DNA from: Bacteroidota bacterium
GTDB taxonomy: Bacteria > Bacteroidota > Bacteroidia > AKYH767-A > OLB10
Length of the DNA: 46,408 bases
Reading direction: 5' to 3'
Assembly: GCA_019136655.1 (NCBI GenBank)
Contig: JAGVTU010000022.1
Span: 1-46,408, forward strand
Shown: positions 1 to 9,888 of the stretch, piece after piece
How positions within the stretch are numbered: the first letter of the stretch is position 1
Layout: every line of letters starts with the position of its first letter
Translations under genes and position numbers: made by a program
Notes under the pieces: generated by a model
Database searches by the model: none
The model's input: the letters and a program-made list of their open reading frames with translations, nothing else
Told to the model about the DNA's origin: nothing

Positions 1-1
1 A

Positions 2-961
2 ATCACTGTAACAACAGCAGGCTCTTATTCAGTAACTGTTAGCAATGGAAGTTGCTCTGCAACATCTTCACCTACTGTAGTAACTGTAACAAACAATCCA
101 ACAGCAACAATCACTGCAAATGGCCCGACATCATTCTGTCCAGGAGGCAGTGTAACTCTTACTGCAAGCACCGGAAGCAGTTATTTGTGGTCAAATGGTG
201 CAACAACAAAATCAATCACTGTATCAACAGCAGGATCATATTCAGTAACTGTAAGTAATGGAAGTTGTTCAGCAACATCTGCACCTACTGTAGTAACTGT
301 AACAAACAATCCTACTGCAACAATTACTGCAAATGGCCCGACATCATTCTGTCCAGGTGGCAGCGTAACTCTTACTGCAAGCACAGGAAGCAGCTATTTG
401 TGGTCAAACGGAAAGACAACAAAATCAATCACTGTATCAACAGCAGGATCATATTCAGTAACTGTTAGCAATGGAAGTTGTTCAGCAACCTCAGCACCTA
501 CTGTAGTAACTGTAACAAACAATCCAACAGCAACAATCACAGCAAGCGGAGCAACAACTTTCTGCGCAGGGGGCAGTGTAACACTTACTGCAAGCACAGG
601 AAGCAGCTATTTGTGGTCAAACGGAAAGACAACAAAATCAATCACAGTAACAACAGCAGGATCATATTCAGTAACTGTTAGCAATGGAAGTTGTTCAGCA
701 ACCTCTGCACCTACTGTAGTAACTGTAACAAACAATCCAACAGCAACAATCACAGCAAGCGGAGCAACAACTTTCTGCGCGGGTGGCAGTGTAACACTTA
801 CTGCAAGTACAGGAAGCAGCTATTTGTGGTCAAACGGAAAGACAACAAAATCAATCACTGTATCAACAGCAGGATCATATTCAGTAACTGTTAGCAATGG
901 AAGTTGTTCAGCAACCTCAGCTGCAACAGTTGTTAATGTGAATAGTATTCCAACAGCAACT
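2..961 (+). repeat. 213-bp tandem repeats inside the surface-protein gene
   Basis: A partial unit at 2-109 is followed by complete 213-bp units at 110-322, 323-535, 536-748 and 749-961, all in phase (71 codons). Neighbouring units are nearly identical at the base level, including synonymous positions; for example 536-748 and 749-961 differ at few sites until the last ~40 bases of unit 4. A fifth unit from 962 has the same period but is strongly diverged. The array runs off the left edge of the window, so its total copy number is unknown. Confidence 0.97.
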
Positions 962-2716
962 ATTACTGCCAGTGGTTCAACAAATCTGACACAGGGACAA
1001 ACAGTAACTTTAACTGCAAGTGCAGCAAGTTCATACCTTTGGTCAAATGGAGCTACCACTCAATCCATCACTGTTTCTACAGCAGGAAGTTATTATGTAA
1101 CAGTTACCAGTGCAGCAGGATGTTCGGATGTTTCATCAGCTATTGCTGTAACTGTTTCGAGTGCACCACAGCCTGCAAGTATTACATCAACTGCAGTGAA
1201 TAATACAATTTGCTCAGGACAATCAGTGTCACTTACTGCCAGCTCAGGTTTGCAATATTTGTGGCTTCCGGGTTTACAGGTTACACAGAGTATCAATGTA
1301 ACTGCAGCAGGAACCTATACAGTAAATATTAAAAATGCTGATGGATCAACATCAACTGCAAATATTACACTTGCACAGGCGCCATCACCCAATATGCCGG
1401 AAATAACTTACACTTATCAGCCATCATTATCATATCAGTTGAAAGCATTTGAACCAAGTGCTGTATCATACCTGTGGAATGGTGGACAGACAACATCTGT
1501 TGTGACAGTAAGTACATCTGGCACTTACACTGTGAAAGCTGTTAACAGTTACGGATGTCAGTCAGCAGCAAATACTATTAAAGTAAATTCACTGAACAAC
1601 TCCAATTGTGGCAAGCCTGATATGTTAACTGAATACAACATATTAAACAATAAAGCTACATTGATGTGGAATCCTGCAGTTAAGGCAGATTCATTTAAAG
1701 TAGCATATAGTATCTTAGGTGCCAATAGTTTCAGATATAAATATGTACGCAATGCACATGAGGTATTAATTAACGAATTGCAAGCTTGTACGGATTATGA
1801 GTGGAATGTAACCACAATTTGTGCCGGAGGAAGTGTGGTAAGTGCAACAGAAAGATTCCAAACTCTTTGTAGTTCAACAGGATGTGGAAGTACTGTTATA
1901 AATACTTCAAGTAACAATATCACTACTTCATCTGCACAGTTGAACTGGTATGGTACTACTGCCAGCAGCATTACAATCCGTTACAAGAAACTGGGAGCAC
2001 CATCATACAGTTATAAAACCATTGCAACCAACAACACTACTGCATGGGGATATAACCTTACCGGATTATCTGCCAACACCACCTATCAATGGAGTGTGAT
2101 GACAGTGTGCGGATCAATATCCAGCAACTATTCTCAGGATAATTACTTTACCACTCTTGCCGGTTGTATGTTAGTAGCAAACCCTGCTGTAGTAAATGTG
2201 CAAACCAATAAAGCAGTTGTAACATGGACTCCTACATCAGAAGTATCGTATGTGCTGATTCGTTATGCTGTGAAAGGTTCTACACAATATAAATATCGTT
2301 TTGCTAACGCCTCAACAGGAAGTGTTGTAATTGCCAATCTGCATCCCGGTACACAGTATGTTGTTCAGATAAGATCAATGTGCAGCTATAATTCATATTC
2401 AGCATATAGTTCTGACATTAACTTCACTACAGGTGTTGGACGTCTGGCTGATGAGGGTTCAGCAATGTTACTGAATGCTTATCCTAATCCTGCAACAGAA
2501 TATATTACTTATGCATTTCAAACTGAAAAAGAGCACTTGTATGAAGTAAGAGTTTGTGATATGTCGGGACGTGAATTGTATAAGCAAAAACAGGAAGGAC
2601 AAATTGGAATCAATTCAGGTAATATTGATGTAAGACAGTTTACCCCGGGAATGTACCTGATAATTATAAAACAAGGAGGAGTTGAGAATCATTTAAGATT
2701 CCAGGTCAACAGATAG
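2..2716 (+). CDS. T9SS-sorted repeat-rich surface protein, 5' end outside the window
   Basis: The frame is open from base 2, so the start lies upstream; 904 residues are visible. Residues 1 to about 320 are 71-residue Ig/PKD-like tandem modules (key segments SYLWSNG and AGSYSVTVSNGSC, two Cys each). After two more diverged modules come about three fibronectin type III-like modules (roughly residues 537-812, with conserved Trp and Cys). The last ~85 residues form a type A T9SS C-terminal sorting domain (NAYPNPATEYITY, then DMSGRELY and FTPGMYLIIIKQGG). Known: such domains direct export across the outer membrane and cell-surface attachment. I infer a large cell-surface adhesin or matrix protein; the ligand cannot be inferred. 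A terminator hairpin follows the stop. Confidence 0.93.
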   Translation: MTVTTAGSYSVTVSNGSCSATSSPTVVTVTNNPTATITANGPTSFCPGGSVTLTASTGSSYLWSNGATTKSITVSTAGSYSVTVSNGSCSATSAPTVVTVTNNPTATITANGPTSFCPGGSVTLTASTGSSYLWSNGKTTKSITVSTAGSYSVTVSNGSCSATSAPTVVTVTNNPTATITASGATTFCAGGSVTLTASTGSSYLWSNGKTTKSITVTTAGSYSVTVSNGSCSATSAPTVVTVTNNPTATITASGATTFCAGGSVTLTASTGSSYLWSNGKTTKSITVSTAGSYSVTVSNGSCSATSAATVVNVNSIPTATITASGSTNLTQGQTVTLTASAASSYLWSNGATTQSITVSTAGSYYVTVTSAAGCSDVSSAIAVTVSSAPQPASITSTAVNNTICSGQSVSLTASSGLQYLWLPGLQVTQSINVTAAGTYTVNIKNADGSTSTANITLAQAPSPNMPEITYTYQPSLSYQLKAFEPSAVSYLWNGGQTTSVVTVSTSGTYTVKAVNSYGCQSAANTIKVNSLNNSNCGKPDMLTEYNILNNKATLMWNPAVKADSFKVAYSILGANSFRYKYVRNAHEVLINELQACTDYEWNVTTICAGGSVVSATERFQTLCSSTGCGSTVINTSSNNITTSSAQLNWYGTTASSITIRYKKLGAPSYSYKTIATNNTTAWGYNLTGLSANTTYQWSVMTVCGSISSNYSQDNYFTTLAGCMLVANPAVVNVQTNKAVVTWTPTSEVSYVLIRYAVKGSTQYKYRFANASTGSVVIANLHPGTQYVVQIRSMCSYNSYSAYSSDINFTTGVGRLADEGSAMLLNAYPNPATEYITYAFQTEKEHLYEVRVCDMSGRELYKQKQEGQIGINSGNIDVRQFTPGMYLIIIKQGGVENHLRFQVNR

Positions 2717-2740
2717 TTTCAGATTCCCATAGTTTAAAAG

Positions 2741-2769
2741 GGCTGCTTTCGAAAGAAGGCAGCCTTTTT
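2741..2769 (+). terminator. Rho-independent terminator after the surface-protein gene
   Basis: Stem GGCTGC (2741-2746) pairs with GCAGCC (2759-2764) and is followed by a T run at 2765-2769. It begins 24 nt after the stop codon of the upstream gene. Confidence 0.8.
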
Positions 2770-2833
2770 GTTTTCAATGTGTTTCTGTTAAACTTCATCC
2801 GCATTTAGGTTAATATTGTTAATATTGCCGTCT

Positions 2834-3565
2834 ATGATAATTTTAAAAAGATGCACATTGTTACTCTTTGTGCTATTAATTATTGCAGGTCATGTAAAAT
2901 CACAAAACATAACAGTAAGAGCCAGTGTGAGAGGCAACGACCCAACATTGCCTGTGGTAGGGTTGATGGTTGTAAATAAAACAACAGGTTTGGGTTTTGT
3001 GAGTACAGAAGATCAGTTATTTTCAATCCAAGCAGATAAGTCAGATACCATCATGGTGACTGCTTCAGGTTATTCTGTCAAAAAATTATGTTTCAAAGAT
3101 TCGGCCATGCGTGATACTTTTTTTGTAAATGTATTGCTCGAAAAACCTTTTGTATCACTTAAACCGGTAACCATAATTCCACCACGCGAACTTGAAGTCA
3201 TTCAAAAGGATATTGATAAGTTAGGCTATAAGAAAGAAGATTACATGGTGTCTGGAATTGATGTGCTGCAAAGCCCAATTACATTTTTGTATCAGTCGTT
3301 CAGCAGGAGAGAAAGGAATAAGCGTGTGATTGCTCAGAAAATTAATGATGATAACAGAAGGAAATTGCTGAAAGAATTATTCCGTAAGTATGTTGACAAT
3401 GATATTATGAATCTGGACGAAAGTCAGTTTGATGACTTTATAGATTATATCAATGTTAGCGATGAGTTTCTGAAAAACTCTTCACAATATGATTTTATTA
3501 TGTATGTAAAGAGAAAGTATGAGATGTATAAAAATATTAAACCTCCTTCAGGAGAGAAGGACTGA
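2834..3565 (+). CDS. Secreted hypothetical protein with carboxypeptidase-regulatory-like N-terminal domain
   Basis: 243 residues from the ATG at 2834; the frame could also start at a TTG at 2816, but the ATG gives a clean signal peptide (hydrophobic stretch LLLFVLLIIAGH, then KSQ). Residues ~23-115 look like the beta-sandwich regulatory module common in Bacteroidota envelope proteins (NITVRASVRG, DTIMVTASGY). The C-terminal half is charged and helical (Lys/Arg/Asp-rich) and unlike anything I recognise. It is probably periplasmic or outer-membrane associated. It converges on the next gene, with 6 bases between the two stops. The family assignment of the N-terminal module is tentative. Confidence 0.8.
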   Translation: MIILKRCTLLLFVLLIIAGHVKSQNITVRASVRGNDPTLPVVGLMVVNKTTGLGFVSTEDQLFSIQADKSDTIMVTASGYSVKKLCFKDSAMRDTFFVNVLLEKPFVSLKPVTIIPPRELEVIQKDIDKLGYKKEDYMVSGIDVLQSPITFLYQSFSRRERNKRVIAQKINDDNRRKLLKELFRKYVDNDIMNLDESQFDDFIDYINVSDEFLKNSSQYDFIMYVKRKYEMYKNIKPPSGEKD

Positions 3566-3571
3566 AAGTAA

Positions 3572-3961
3572 TCAGGATCCTATAATATGACGCAGGTTTT
3601 GTATCTGAGATTCCCAGAGGCGTTGCGTTTCTTCCATATCCTCATCAGCAGCAAAATCAGTTACCAAAAGAGCAACATCTGAAGTTAATTCGTCAGTTGC
3701 AATTTCAAATTCAATAAAAGCATCATCAGGTTCATCAATCCACTTGAAACGTACCATTTGATTGTCGCGCTTGTGAGTCATCTTCGCCTGTTGCTCATCA
3801 CCATCCCAATGAAAAGTATAAACACCTTCACGTACGGTAACGTCATCAGCAAACCAATCGGAAAGTCCTGACGGAGTTGACAGGAATCCATACAATATTT
3901 TTGGAGAAGACCTTACCGGAAATTCCATTTTAATTTTCTGTTTTTTGCGAACTGCCTTCAT
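3572..3961 (-). CDS. START-like (SRPBCC) domain protein
   Basis: 129 residues, the length of a single helix-grip domain. The pattern MEFPVRSSPKILYGFLSTP, then LSDWFADDV and later TQRLWESQIQNLR is typical of the Bacteroidota START-like family related to AHSA1/SRPBCC proteins, which bind hydrophobic ligands or partner proteins. No enzymatic residues are recognisable and the cellular role is unknown. It lies 66 bp downstream of typA on the same strand and may be read from the same transcript, since no promoter octamer is visible in the gap. Confidence 0.85.
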   Translation of the reverse strand: MKAVRKKQKIKMEFPVRSSPKILYGFLSTPSGLSDWFADDVTVREGVYTFHWDGDEQQAKMTHKRDNQMVRFKWIDEPDDAFIEFEIATDELTSDVALLVTDFAADEDMEETQRLWESQIQNLRHIIGS

Positions 3962-4027
3962 ATCGTCAACCCTTAATTTTTACAATAATAATGAAAAATA
4001 ATATATGAAACAAATGAGTAATTGATT

Positions 4028-5839
4028 TCAGGCGATTTCAACTTTTTTGCTCATACGTTTGCGCTCATTTTCGTCCAGATAAATTTTTCTCATTCTGATG
4101 CTGAGTGGAGTAACTTCAAGGTATTCGTCTTTTTCGATATACTCCATTGCTTCTTCTAATGAGAATTTTATTTTAGGAGTGATTCTTACATTTTCATCAC
4201 TTCCTGAAGCACGCATGTTGGTGAGTTTTTTTGTTTCGCAAACGTTAATCACCAAATCGCCCGGACGAATATGTTCTCCAATTACCTGACCACCATAAAC
4301 TGTTTCACCCGGGTCAATAAAAAATGCTCCGCGCTCCTGTAATTTATCAATAGAGTATGCTGTAGCTGTTCCAGCTTCTTTTGCAAGAAGAACGCCCATA
4401 TTTCGTCCCTGAATTGCTCCTTTAACGGGTTCATAAGAATTAAACCGGTGTGCCATGATTGCTTCTCCTGCAGTAGCAGTAAGCACTGCATTTCTCAATC
4501 CAATTAAACCTCGTGCAGGAATATTAAATTCAAGTCGTTGCAAATCTCCTTTAGGCAACATGCTTGTCAGTTCACCTTTGCGCTGTGTAGCAAGTTCAAT
4601 CACTTTTCCTGCCACTTCTGATGGTGTATCCACTACGAGATGTTCAATTGGCTCGCAGCGCACGCCATCAATTTCCTTATAAAGCACCTGAGGTTGGCCC
4701 AACTGAAGTTCATATCCTTCACGTCTCATGGTTTCAACCAAAATCGAAAGATGTAATATACCTCGTCCATAAACGAGATAGGCATCTGGAGAACTTGTTT
4801 CTTCTACGCGCAAAGCAAGATTTTTTTCTATCTCTTTGTAAAGTCTGTCGCGCAGATGTCGTGATGTTACAAATTTTCCTTCTTTACCAAACAGAGGACT
4901 GTTATTGATGGTGAACAACATGCTCATTGTAGGCTCATCAACAGCAATAGATTTAAGTGCTTCAGGATTTTCAAAGTCAGCAATCGTATCTCCAATTTCA
5001 AAATCATCAACACCTACCACAGCGGCAATATCTCCACTGTCAACACTGCTGACTTTTTTTCTTCCTAAACCTTCAAACACAAACAATTCTTTGATGCGTG
5101 ATTTTTTTGCACTGCCGTCACGTTTCATCAATGTCACCGGCATATTTTCTTTTAAGGTTCCTCTGAAAATTCTGCCTATGGCTATTCGTCCTACATAACT
5201 GCTGTAATCAAGAGAAGTAATCAGCATCTGTGGTGTTCCATCCTGTTGTTTAGCTGCAGGTATTTTCTCCACAATAGCATCGAGTAAAGAAGTAATATCT
5301 TTTGTTTCCTGTCTCCAGTCTGTACTCATCCATCCATGTTTGCTGCTGCCATACAGGGTAGGGAAGTCAAGTTGTTCTTCCGTAGCATCAAGATTGAAAA
5401 ACAAGTCGAATACTGCTTCATGTACTTCATCAGGGCGGCAGTTTTCTTTATCAACTTTATTGATAACTACAATTGGTTTCAGTCCTAATGCCAGTGCTTT
5501 CTGCAATACGAAACGTGTCTGTGGCATAGGGCCTTCAAATGCATCAACGAGTAAAATTACACCATCAGCCATGGTAAGAACGCGTTCTACTTCTCCGCCA
5601 AAATCTGCGTGGCCGGGTGTATCAATAATGTTAATTTTAACGTCCTTGTATTGAACAGAAACATTTTTAGCAACAATGGTAATACCACGTTCGCGTTCCA
5701 GATCATTGTTGTCAAGTATTAATTCTCCGGTTTGCTGATTCTGACGAAACACCTGTGTCTGATGTAAAATCTTGTCAACAAGAGTGGTTTTGCCATGGTC
5801 AACGTGGGCAATGATAGCTACGTTTCTGATATTCTGCAT
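4028..5839 (-). CDS. typA: Ribosome-associated translational GTPase TypA/BipA
   Basis: 603 residues, normal for the family. GTPase motifs are intact: G1 AHVDHGKT (residues 11-18), G2 RGIT (51-54), G3 DTPGH (73-77), G4 NKVD (127-130). EF-G-like domains II, III and V follow, and the TypA-specific C-terminal domain carries the GRGILHLSILVETMRREGYE and ARGLIGLRNAVLT segments. Known role: binds 70S ribosomes and assists 50S assembly and stress or cold adaptation. The frame is open back to 5902, but I place the start at ATG 5839 because family members begin here and a promoter octamer sits at 5860-5867, which would leave the upstream codons untranscribed. Confidence 0.97.
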   Translation of the reverse strand: MQNIRNVAIIAHVDHGKTTLVDKILHQTQVFRQNQQTGELILDNNDLERERGITIVAKNVSVQYKDVKINIIDTPGHADFGGEVERVLTMADGVILLVDAFEGPMPQTRFVLQKALALGLKPIVVINKVDKENCRPDEVHEAVFDLFFNLDATEEQLDFPTLYGSSKHGWMSTDWRQETKDITSLLDAIVEKIPAAKQQDGTPQMLITSLDYSSYVGRIAIGRIFRGTLKENMPVTLMKRDGSAKKSRIKELFVFEGLGRKKVSSVDSGDIAAVVGVDDFEIGDTIADFENPEALKSIAVDEPTMSMLFTINNSPLFGKEGKFVTSRHLRDRLYKEIEKNLALRVEETSSPDAYLVYGRGILHLSILVETMRREGYELQLGQPQVLYKEIDGVRCEPIEHLVVDTPSEVAGKVIELATQRKGELTSMLPKGDLQRLEFNIPARGLIGLRNAVLTATAGEAIMAHRFNSYEPVKGAIQGRNMGVLLAKEAGTATAYSIDKLQERGAFFIDPGETVYGGQVIGEHIRPGDLVINVCETKKLTNMRASGSDENVRITPKIKFSLEEAMEYIEKDEYLEVTPLSIRMRKIYLDENERKRMSKKVEIA

Positions 5840-5859
5840 TGATTTTTTTATTAGGGGTG

Positions 5860-5867
5860 CAAAAGTA
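5860..5867 (-). promoter_or_regulatory. -7 promoter box for typA
   Basis: On the minus strand this reads TACTTTTG, a match to the Bacteroidota -7 consensus TAnnTTTG, 20 nt before the typA ATG. No convincing -33 TTTG element is seen at the right distance. Confidence 0.65.
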
Positions 5868-5961
5868 GCGTTTTTACCCGAGAAATCAGCAGGTGGAGTC
5901 AAGAAATTATTTTAAAATCAGATTTTTAAGAAAGCAATTATAAAGGAGAGTAATACTTCTT

Positions 5962-7368
5962 TCAAACAGGATTTAGTCCAAGTTCTTTTCCTTTTTCCAG
6001 CATCAACTGATAGGCTTCTTCATAGGAATTACTGATGTCACCATCCAGAATTGCTTCTCTCACAAAGTCTTTGATGATGCCAACATTTCTGCCGGGCGCA
6101 ATGCCAAAAGTTTTCATAATAAGTTCTCCGGTAATAGGTGGCTGCCAGTTGCGAATGCGGTCTTTTTCTTCAACTTCTTTCAGCTTGGTTTTTACAAGTT
6201 CGAAATTATTGCGATAACGAATTTTCTTAAACTCATTTTTAGTAGTAACATCAGCATGGCACAGCAGCATCAAATCGTCAATATCATCACCTGCTTCAAA
6301 TAATAATCTTCTCACGGCAGAATCAGTTACCGTTTCTTTTGCAAGAACAATCGGACGCAAATGAAGCAACACCAGTTTCTGAACATATTTCATTTTCTCA
6401 TTCAGTGGAAGTTTCAGTTGTCTGAATATGTGAGGTACCATACGTGAGCCTTTGTCTTCATGCCCATGAAATGTCCAGCCTTGCTCGGTATCGTATCTTT
6501 TGGTAGCAGGTTTTGCTATATCGTGCAACAAAGCCGCCCAGCGTAACCAAAGATTGTCAGTGGTTGTACTAATATTATCCAACACTTCGAGTGTGTGATA
6601 GAAATTATCTTTATGTCCTTTCCCGTTTATTTTCTCAACACCATGTAGTCGGTGCAATTCAGGGAAAATAATTTCGAGAAGACCAGTGTCAAAAAGTAAC
6701 TTAAAACCCACAGAAGGTTTTGGCGACAGGAGCATTTTATTTAGCTCATCAGTGATACGCTCTTTGGAAACAATACGTATTCTTTCTTTTTCGGTGCGAA
6801 TGGCATTGAGTGAATTTTCTTCGATTTCAAATCCCAGTTGCGTTGCAAAGCGAATAGCACGCATCATACGCAATGGGTCATCGCTGTAGGTAAGTTCAGG
6901 ATTACCGGGTGTGCGGATTATTTTATTATGCAAATCCTGCAATCCGTTGAAAGGATCGAGCAGTTCGCCAAAATGTTGCTCACTCAGATTGATGGCAAGA
7001 GCATTGATGGTGAAATCTCTTCTGAGCTGATCGTCTTCAAGTGTGCCGGGTTCTACTTTAGGTTTTCGTGAGAGATAATTGTATGATTCTTTTCTGGCTC
7101 CGACAAATTCAATTTCGTAGTCAGGTGTTTTCACCATAGCAGTTCCGAAATTTTTAAAATAGGCAAAGTCAGAATCTGGAATCTGTTCAGCTAATTTTTT
7201 TGCAAGCTGAATGCCATCACCAATTACAACTATGTCAATATCTTTAGAAGGACGTTTCAGAAAATAATCGCGCACATATCCTCCAATAAGGTAAGCTTCC
7301 TTCTGTTGTTCTGCTGCCAACCTAGAAATTTGTCTGAATAAAGGATGTTGTACAAAAAAATCTTCCAA
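5962..7368 (-). CDS. cca: CCA-adding tRNA nucleotidyltransferase with HD domain
   Basis: 468 residues. The class II nucleotidyltransferase head has GGYVRD (residues ~29-34) and the acidic DIDIVV pair, then [10 protein letters not shown] and the [15 protein letters not shown] helix. An HD domain follows ([20 protein letters not shown]). Adds or repairs the 3' CCA of tRNA. The only plausible start is TTG at 7368, two bases after the tsaC stop; no in-frame ATG exists before the catalytic motifs and the protein is complete from this TTG. The tight spacing implies co-transcription and probably translational coupling with tsaC. Confidence 0.95.
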   Translation of the reverse strand: MEDFFVQHPLFRQISRLAAEQQKEAYLIGGYVRDYFLKRPSKDIDIVVIGDGIQLAKKLAEQIPDSDFAYFKNFGTAMVKTPDYEIEFVGARKESYNYLSRKPKVEPGTLEDDQLRRDFTINALAINLSEQHFGELLDPFNGLQDLHNKIIRTPGNPELTYSDDPLRMMRAIRFATQLGFEIEENSLNAIRTEKERIRIVSKERITDELNKMLLSPKPSVGFKLLFDTGLLEIIFPELHRLHGVEKINGKGHKDNFYHTLEVLDNISTTTDNLWLRWAALLHDIAKPATKRYDTEQGWTFHGHEDKGSRMVPHIFRQLKLPLNEKMKYVQKLVLLHLRPIVLAKETVTDSAVRRLLFEAGDDIDDLMLLCHADVTTKNEFKKIRYRNNFELVKTKLKEVEEKDRIRNWQPPITGELIMKTFGIAPGRNVGIIKDFVREAILDGDISNSYEEAYQLMLEKGKELGLNPV

Positions 7369-7370
7369 AA

Positions 7371-7961
7371 CTATTTTCTGATAACAGCTACTTCGCCATC
7401 GCTTTTCAGTTTGATGATAGAAGAGGCCTTGTGTTTGACATTATCTTTCTGACGGAAATTTACAACATAATCCACTCCGCTGATTATTTCCTGACTTATT
7501 TCGCTGAATACAACAGGTGATGGCTGTCCGCTGAGATTTGCAGAGGTGGATATTATTGGTTTATTGAATTTATAAATCAGTTGTTGGCAAAATTCATCTT
7601 TCACCATTCGTATTGCTGCGCTGCCATCAGCAGCAATAGCTTCGGGAGCAATTTGATGTATATCATCATAAATAATGGTGATGGGTTTTTCAGAATATTC
7701 CATGATATCCCATGCAACGGCAGGAACCAACTTCACAACCTTGTTAAGCATTCTTTCATCACACACCAGCGAAATAAGACTCTGAGAATTGTCTCTTTTT
7801 TTTAACTGATAAATTTTCTTAATTGCTACACTGTTGGTAGCATCGCAACCTATTCCCCAGATGGTGTCAGTAGGATAGAGGATAAGGCCCCCTTTTTTTA
7901 AAACCTCAATGCTTCTGCTTATGTCGTCAGAAAAGTCGTAACCTGTTCTGTTGTTTTTCAT
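7371..7961 (-). CDS. tsaC: L-threonylcarbamoyladenylate synthase (TsaC/Sua5 family)
   Basis: 196 residues, the short TsaC form without the extra Sua5 C-terminal domain. The YrdC fold motifs are seen: [27 protein letters not shown] (substrate-binding basic residues), and [10 protein letters not shown] near residue 145. Makes threonylcarbamoyl-AMP from Thr, bicarbonate and ATP, the first step to t6A37 in ANN-decoding tRNAs. It sits directly upstream of cca; tsaB, which acts later in the same pathway, lies about 35 kb away in this window. Confidence 0.95.
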   Translation of the reverse strand: MKNNRTGYDFSDDISRSIEVLKKGGLILYPTDTIWGIGCDATNSVAIKKIYQLKKRDNSQSLISLVCDERMLNKVVKLVPAVAWDIMEYSEKPITIIYDDIHQIAPEAIAADGSAAIRMVKDEFCQQLIYKFNKPIISTSANLSGQPSPVVFSEISQEIISGVDYVVNFRQKDNVKHKASSIIKLKSDGEVAVIRK

Positions 7962-7998
7962 TGGGAATAGCAGGTAACAGAATAATTAATTAAAACAG

Positions 7999-9177
7999 TT
8001 AATTCAGAAGCTCAAATATTCCTGCAGCACCTTGTCCGTTGCCTACGCACATGGTAACCATTCCGTATTTCAGTTTTCTTCTTCTCATTTCGTTAAGAAG
8101 CTGAACAGTTAATTTCGAACCTGTACATCCGAGCGGATGTCCTAATGCAATTGCTCCGCCATTCACGTTTACGATATCAGGATTAAGGCCTAAAGTATTG
8201 ATGACAGCCAAAGACTGTGAAGCAAAAGCTTCATTCAATTCAATCAGCTGAATGTCGTCCTGTTTCATTCCTGCACGTTTGAGCACGGCAGGAATTGCCT
8301 CGATAGGGCCTGTTCCCATGATACGAGGTTCCACACCTCTTACAGCATAAGAAACCAATCGTGCAATTGGTTTTACATTGAGTTTTTTGAGCATGGCTTC
8401 AGAAACAACCAGCACGAACGAAGCTCCGTCACTTGTTTGTGATGAATTGCCTGCAGTAACAGTTCCTTTTGCATCAAACACAGGTTTTAGTGCAGCCAGT
8501 TTCTCTGCAGTAGTGTCGGCACGGGGGCCTTCATCGGTATCCATTATCACAGTACGTTCAGCTCTTTTTTCCTTTGCATCAAGATACACTTCTTTAATCT
8601 CAACAGGAACAATTTCGTCTTTGAACAAATTATTTTTGATGGCAGAAACAGCTTTGTGATGTGATGACAATGCAAATGCATCCTGCGCTTCGCGCGATAC
8701 TTTAAACTCACGTGCCACAGCTTCCGCAGTCAGACCCATGCTCCAGTACCACTCCGGATTGGAAGCAGCTACTTCGTAATTGGGAACTATGCGCCAGCCT
8801 CCGAAAGGGATAGGCGACATACATTCAACACCACCTGCAATGACGCAATCGGCAAGTCCGCTGTGAATTTTTGATGCCGCAATGGCAATGGTTTCAAGTC
8901 CTGATGAGCAATAACGGTTCACAGTCATGCCGGGAACTTTAACTGTGTCGAGGCTCATCAGAGAAATCATTCTTCCGATGTTAAGACCCTGTTCGGCTTC
9001 GGGGGTTGCATTGCCTACAATCACATCATCAATCCATTCTTTGTCGAGTGATGGGACCGACTTCATCAGATGACGGATGACACTGGTAGCAAGATCATCC
9101 GGACGAAAATTTTTAAACTTACCGCGTGGTGCTTTGCCAACAGCGCTTCTGTAACCGGCAACGATATATACATTCAT
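7999..9177 (-). CDS. fadA: Acetyl-CoA C-acyltransferase (thiolase, beta-oxidation)
   Basis: 392 residues, full length. The nucleophilic Cys is at residue 90 in NRYCSSGLETIAIAA. His347 lies in GGAIALGHPLGCTGS, and the second catalytic Cys377 in CVGNGQGAAGIFE. The last motif is CVGGGMGA in many thiolases, so the Asn and Gln are substitutions, but the catalytic residues are intact. Cleaves 3-ketoacyl-CoA to acetyl-CoA plus a shortened acyl-CoA. Together with the FadN-type protein upstream on the same strand it would complete the last steps of fatty-acid oxidation; a MORN-type gene separates the two. No acyl-CoA dehydrogenase is in the window. Confidence 0.95.
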   Translation of the reverse strand: MNVYIVAGYRSAVGKAPRGKFKNFRPDDLATSVIRHLMKSVPSLDKEWIDDVIVGNATPEAEQGLNIGRMISLMSLDTVKVPGMTVNRYCSSGLETIAIAASKIHSGLADCVIAGGVECMSPIPFGGWRIVPNYEVAASNPEWYWSMGLTAEAVAREFKVSREAQDAFALSSHHKAVSAIKNNLFKDEIVPVEIKEVYLDAKEKRAERTVIMDTDEGPRADTTAEKLAALKPVFDAKGTVTAGNSSQTSDGASFVLVVSEAMLKKLNVKPIARLVSYAVRGVEPRIMGTGPIEAIPAVLKRAGMKQDDIQLIELNEAFASQSLAVINTLGLNPDIVNVNGGAIALGHPLGCTGSKLTVQLLNEMRRRKLKYGMVTMCVGNGQGAAGIFELLN

Positions 9178-9246
9178 TCGAAAAAAATTAAATCAGTTAA
9201 AAACGTAAAGATATAATGCTACCGGCAAAAAAAAGTTTTATAAAAA

Positions 9247-9888
9247 TTATTTGTTGGCAGGTGGTGTCTCTGTAGGAGCATTTTTATATTTTGCTCCGGG
9301 CGGTAATTTCTTTTTAGCTTCTTCCGCCTTTTTAGCTTCTTCGGCTTTTTTAGCTTTCTCGGCAGCTGCTTTTGCTTCCTGTATGGCTTTTACATCTTCG
9401 CCCATTTTATATTCAATCTGGCTGATCAATTTACCTTTTCGACTATACGTTTTCCATGTGCCGTTTTTAAGATTCTTCTTGTAAGAACCTTCGTTTCTTA
9501 TCTCTCCATCACTGTAATAGTTTATCCATCTGCCTGATTTTTTTCCATCCTCATATTCACCTTCCACCTTAGTTTGACCGTTGTAATAATATCGTTTGAA
9601 TTCGCCATCTTTTATTCCATTGGCATATTCAATTTCTTCCATAATCTTACCATAAGGATAATATCTTTTAGTAACCCCATTTCTTACATCGTCAAGATAT
9701 TCAATTTCCTGCATCAGTTCTCCTGCCTCATTGAAATACTTCCACACTCCCTGTTTCTGGCCTAATTCATCCATTTTGTTGCGGTGCTTTTCTTTGCCGG
9801 GAGCATAACGTGGCTTCATTTCACGTTGAGCCAAGCCCAACATTGGCAAAAAAATACACAAACAGAACAATTGTTTAGCTATTTTCAT
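9247..9888 (-). CDS. Exported MORN-repeat (YwqK-like) protein with Ala/Lys-rich tail
   Basis: 213 residues. A signal peptide ends near LGLAQ. Residues ~40-160 hold five or so ~23-residue MORN/YwqK-type repeats (patterns G.WKYFNEAGELMQEIEYLDD, NGVTKRYYPYGK, DGEFKRYYYNGQ, SGRWINYYSDGE, NGTWKTYSRKGK). Residues ~165-195 are an Ala-Lys-Glu helical stretch built from a repeated KKAEEA unit, followed by a Pro-rich end. Similar proteins are common in Bacteroidota and sit in the cell envelope; no enzymatic function is known. Its position between fadN and fadA is odd and may reflect only co-orientation. Confidence 0.88.
   Translation of the reverse strand: MKIAKQLFCLCIFLPMLGLAQREMKPRYAPGKEKHRNKMDELGQKQGVWKYFNEAGELMQEIEYLDDVRNGVTKRYYPYGKIMEEIEYANGIKDGEFKRYYYNGQTKVEGEYEDGKKSGRWINYYSDGEIRNEGSYKKNLKNGTWKTYSRKGKLISQIEYKMGEDVKAIQEAKAAAEKAKKAEEAKKAEEAKKKLPPGAKYKNAPTETPPANK

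Noticed and set aside
52..894. Repeated 67-68-aa ORFs on the plus strand and similar minus-strand ones
   Set aside because: Periodic shadows of the 213-bp repeats in other frames.
5840..5902. Extra 21 codons upstream of typA
   Set aside because: They would span the -7 promoter box and homologues begin at MQNIRN.
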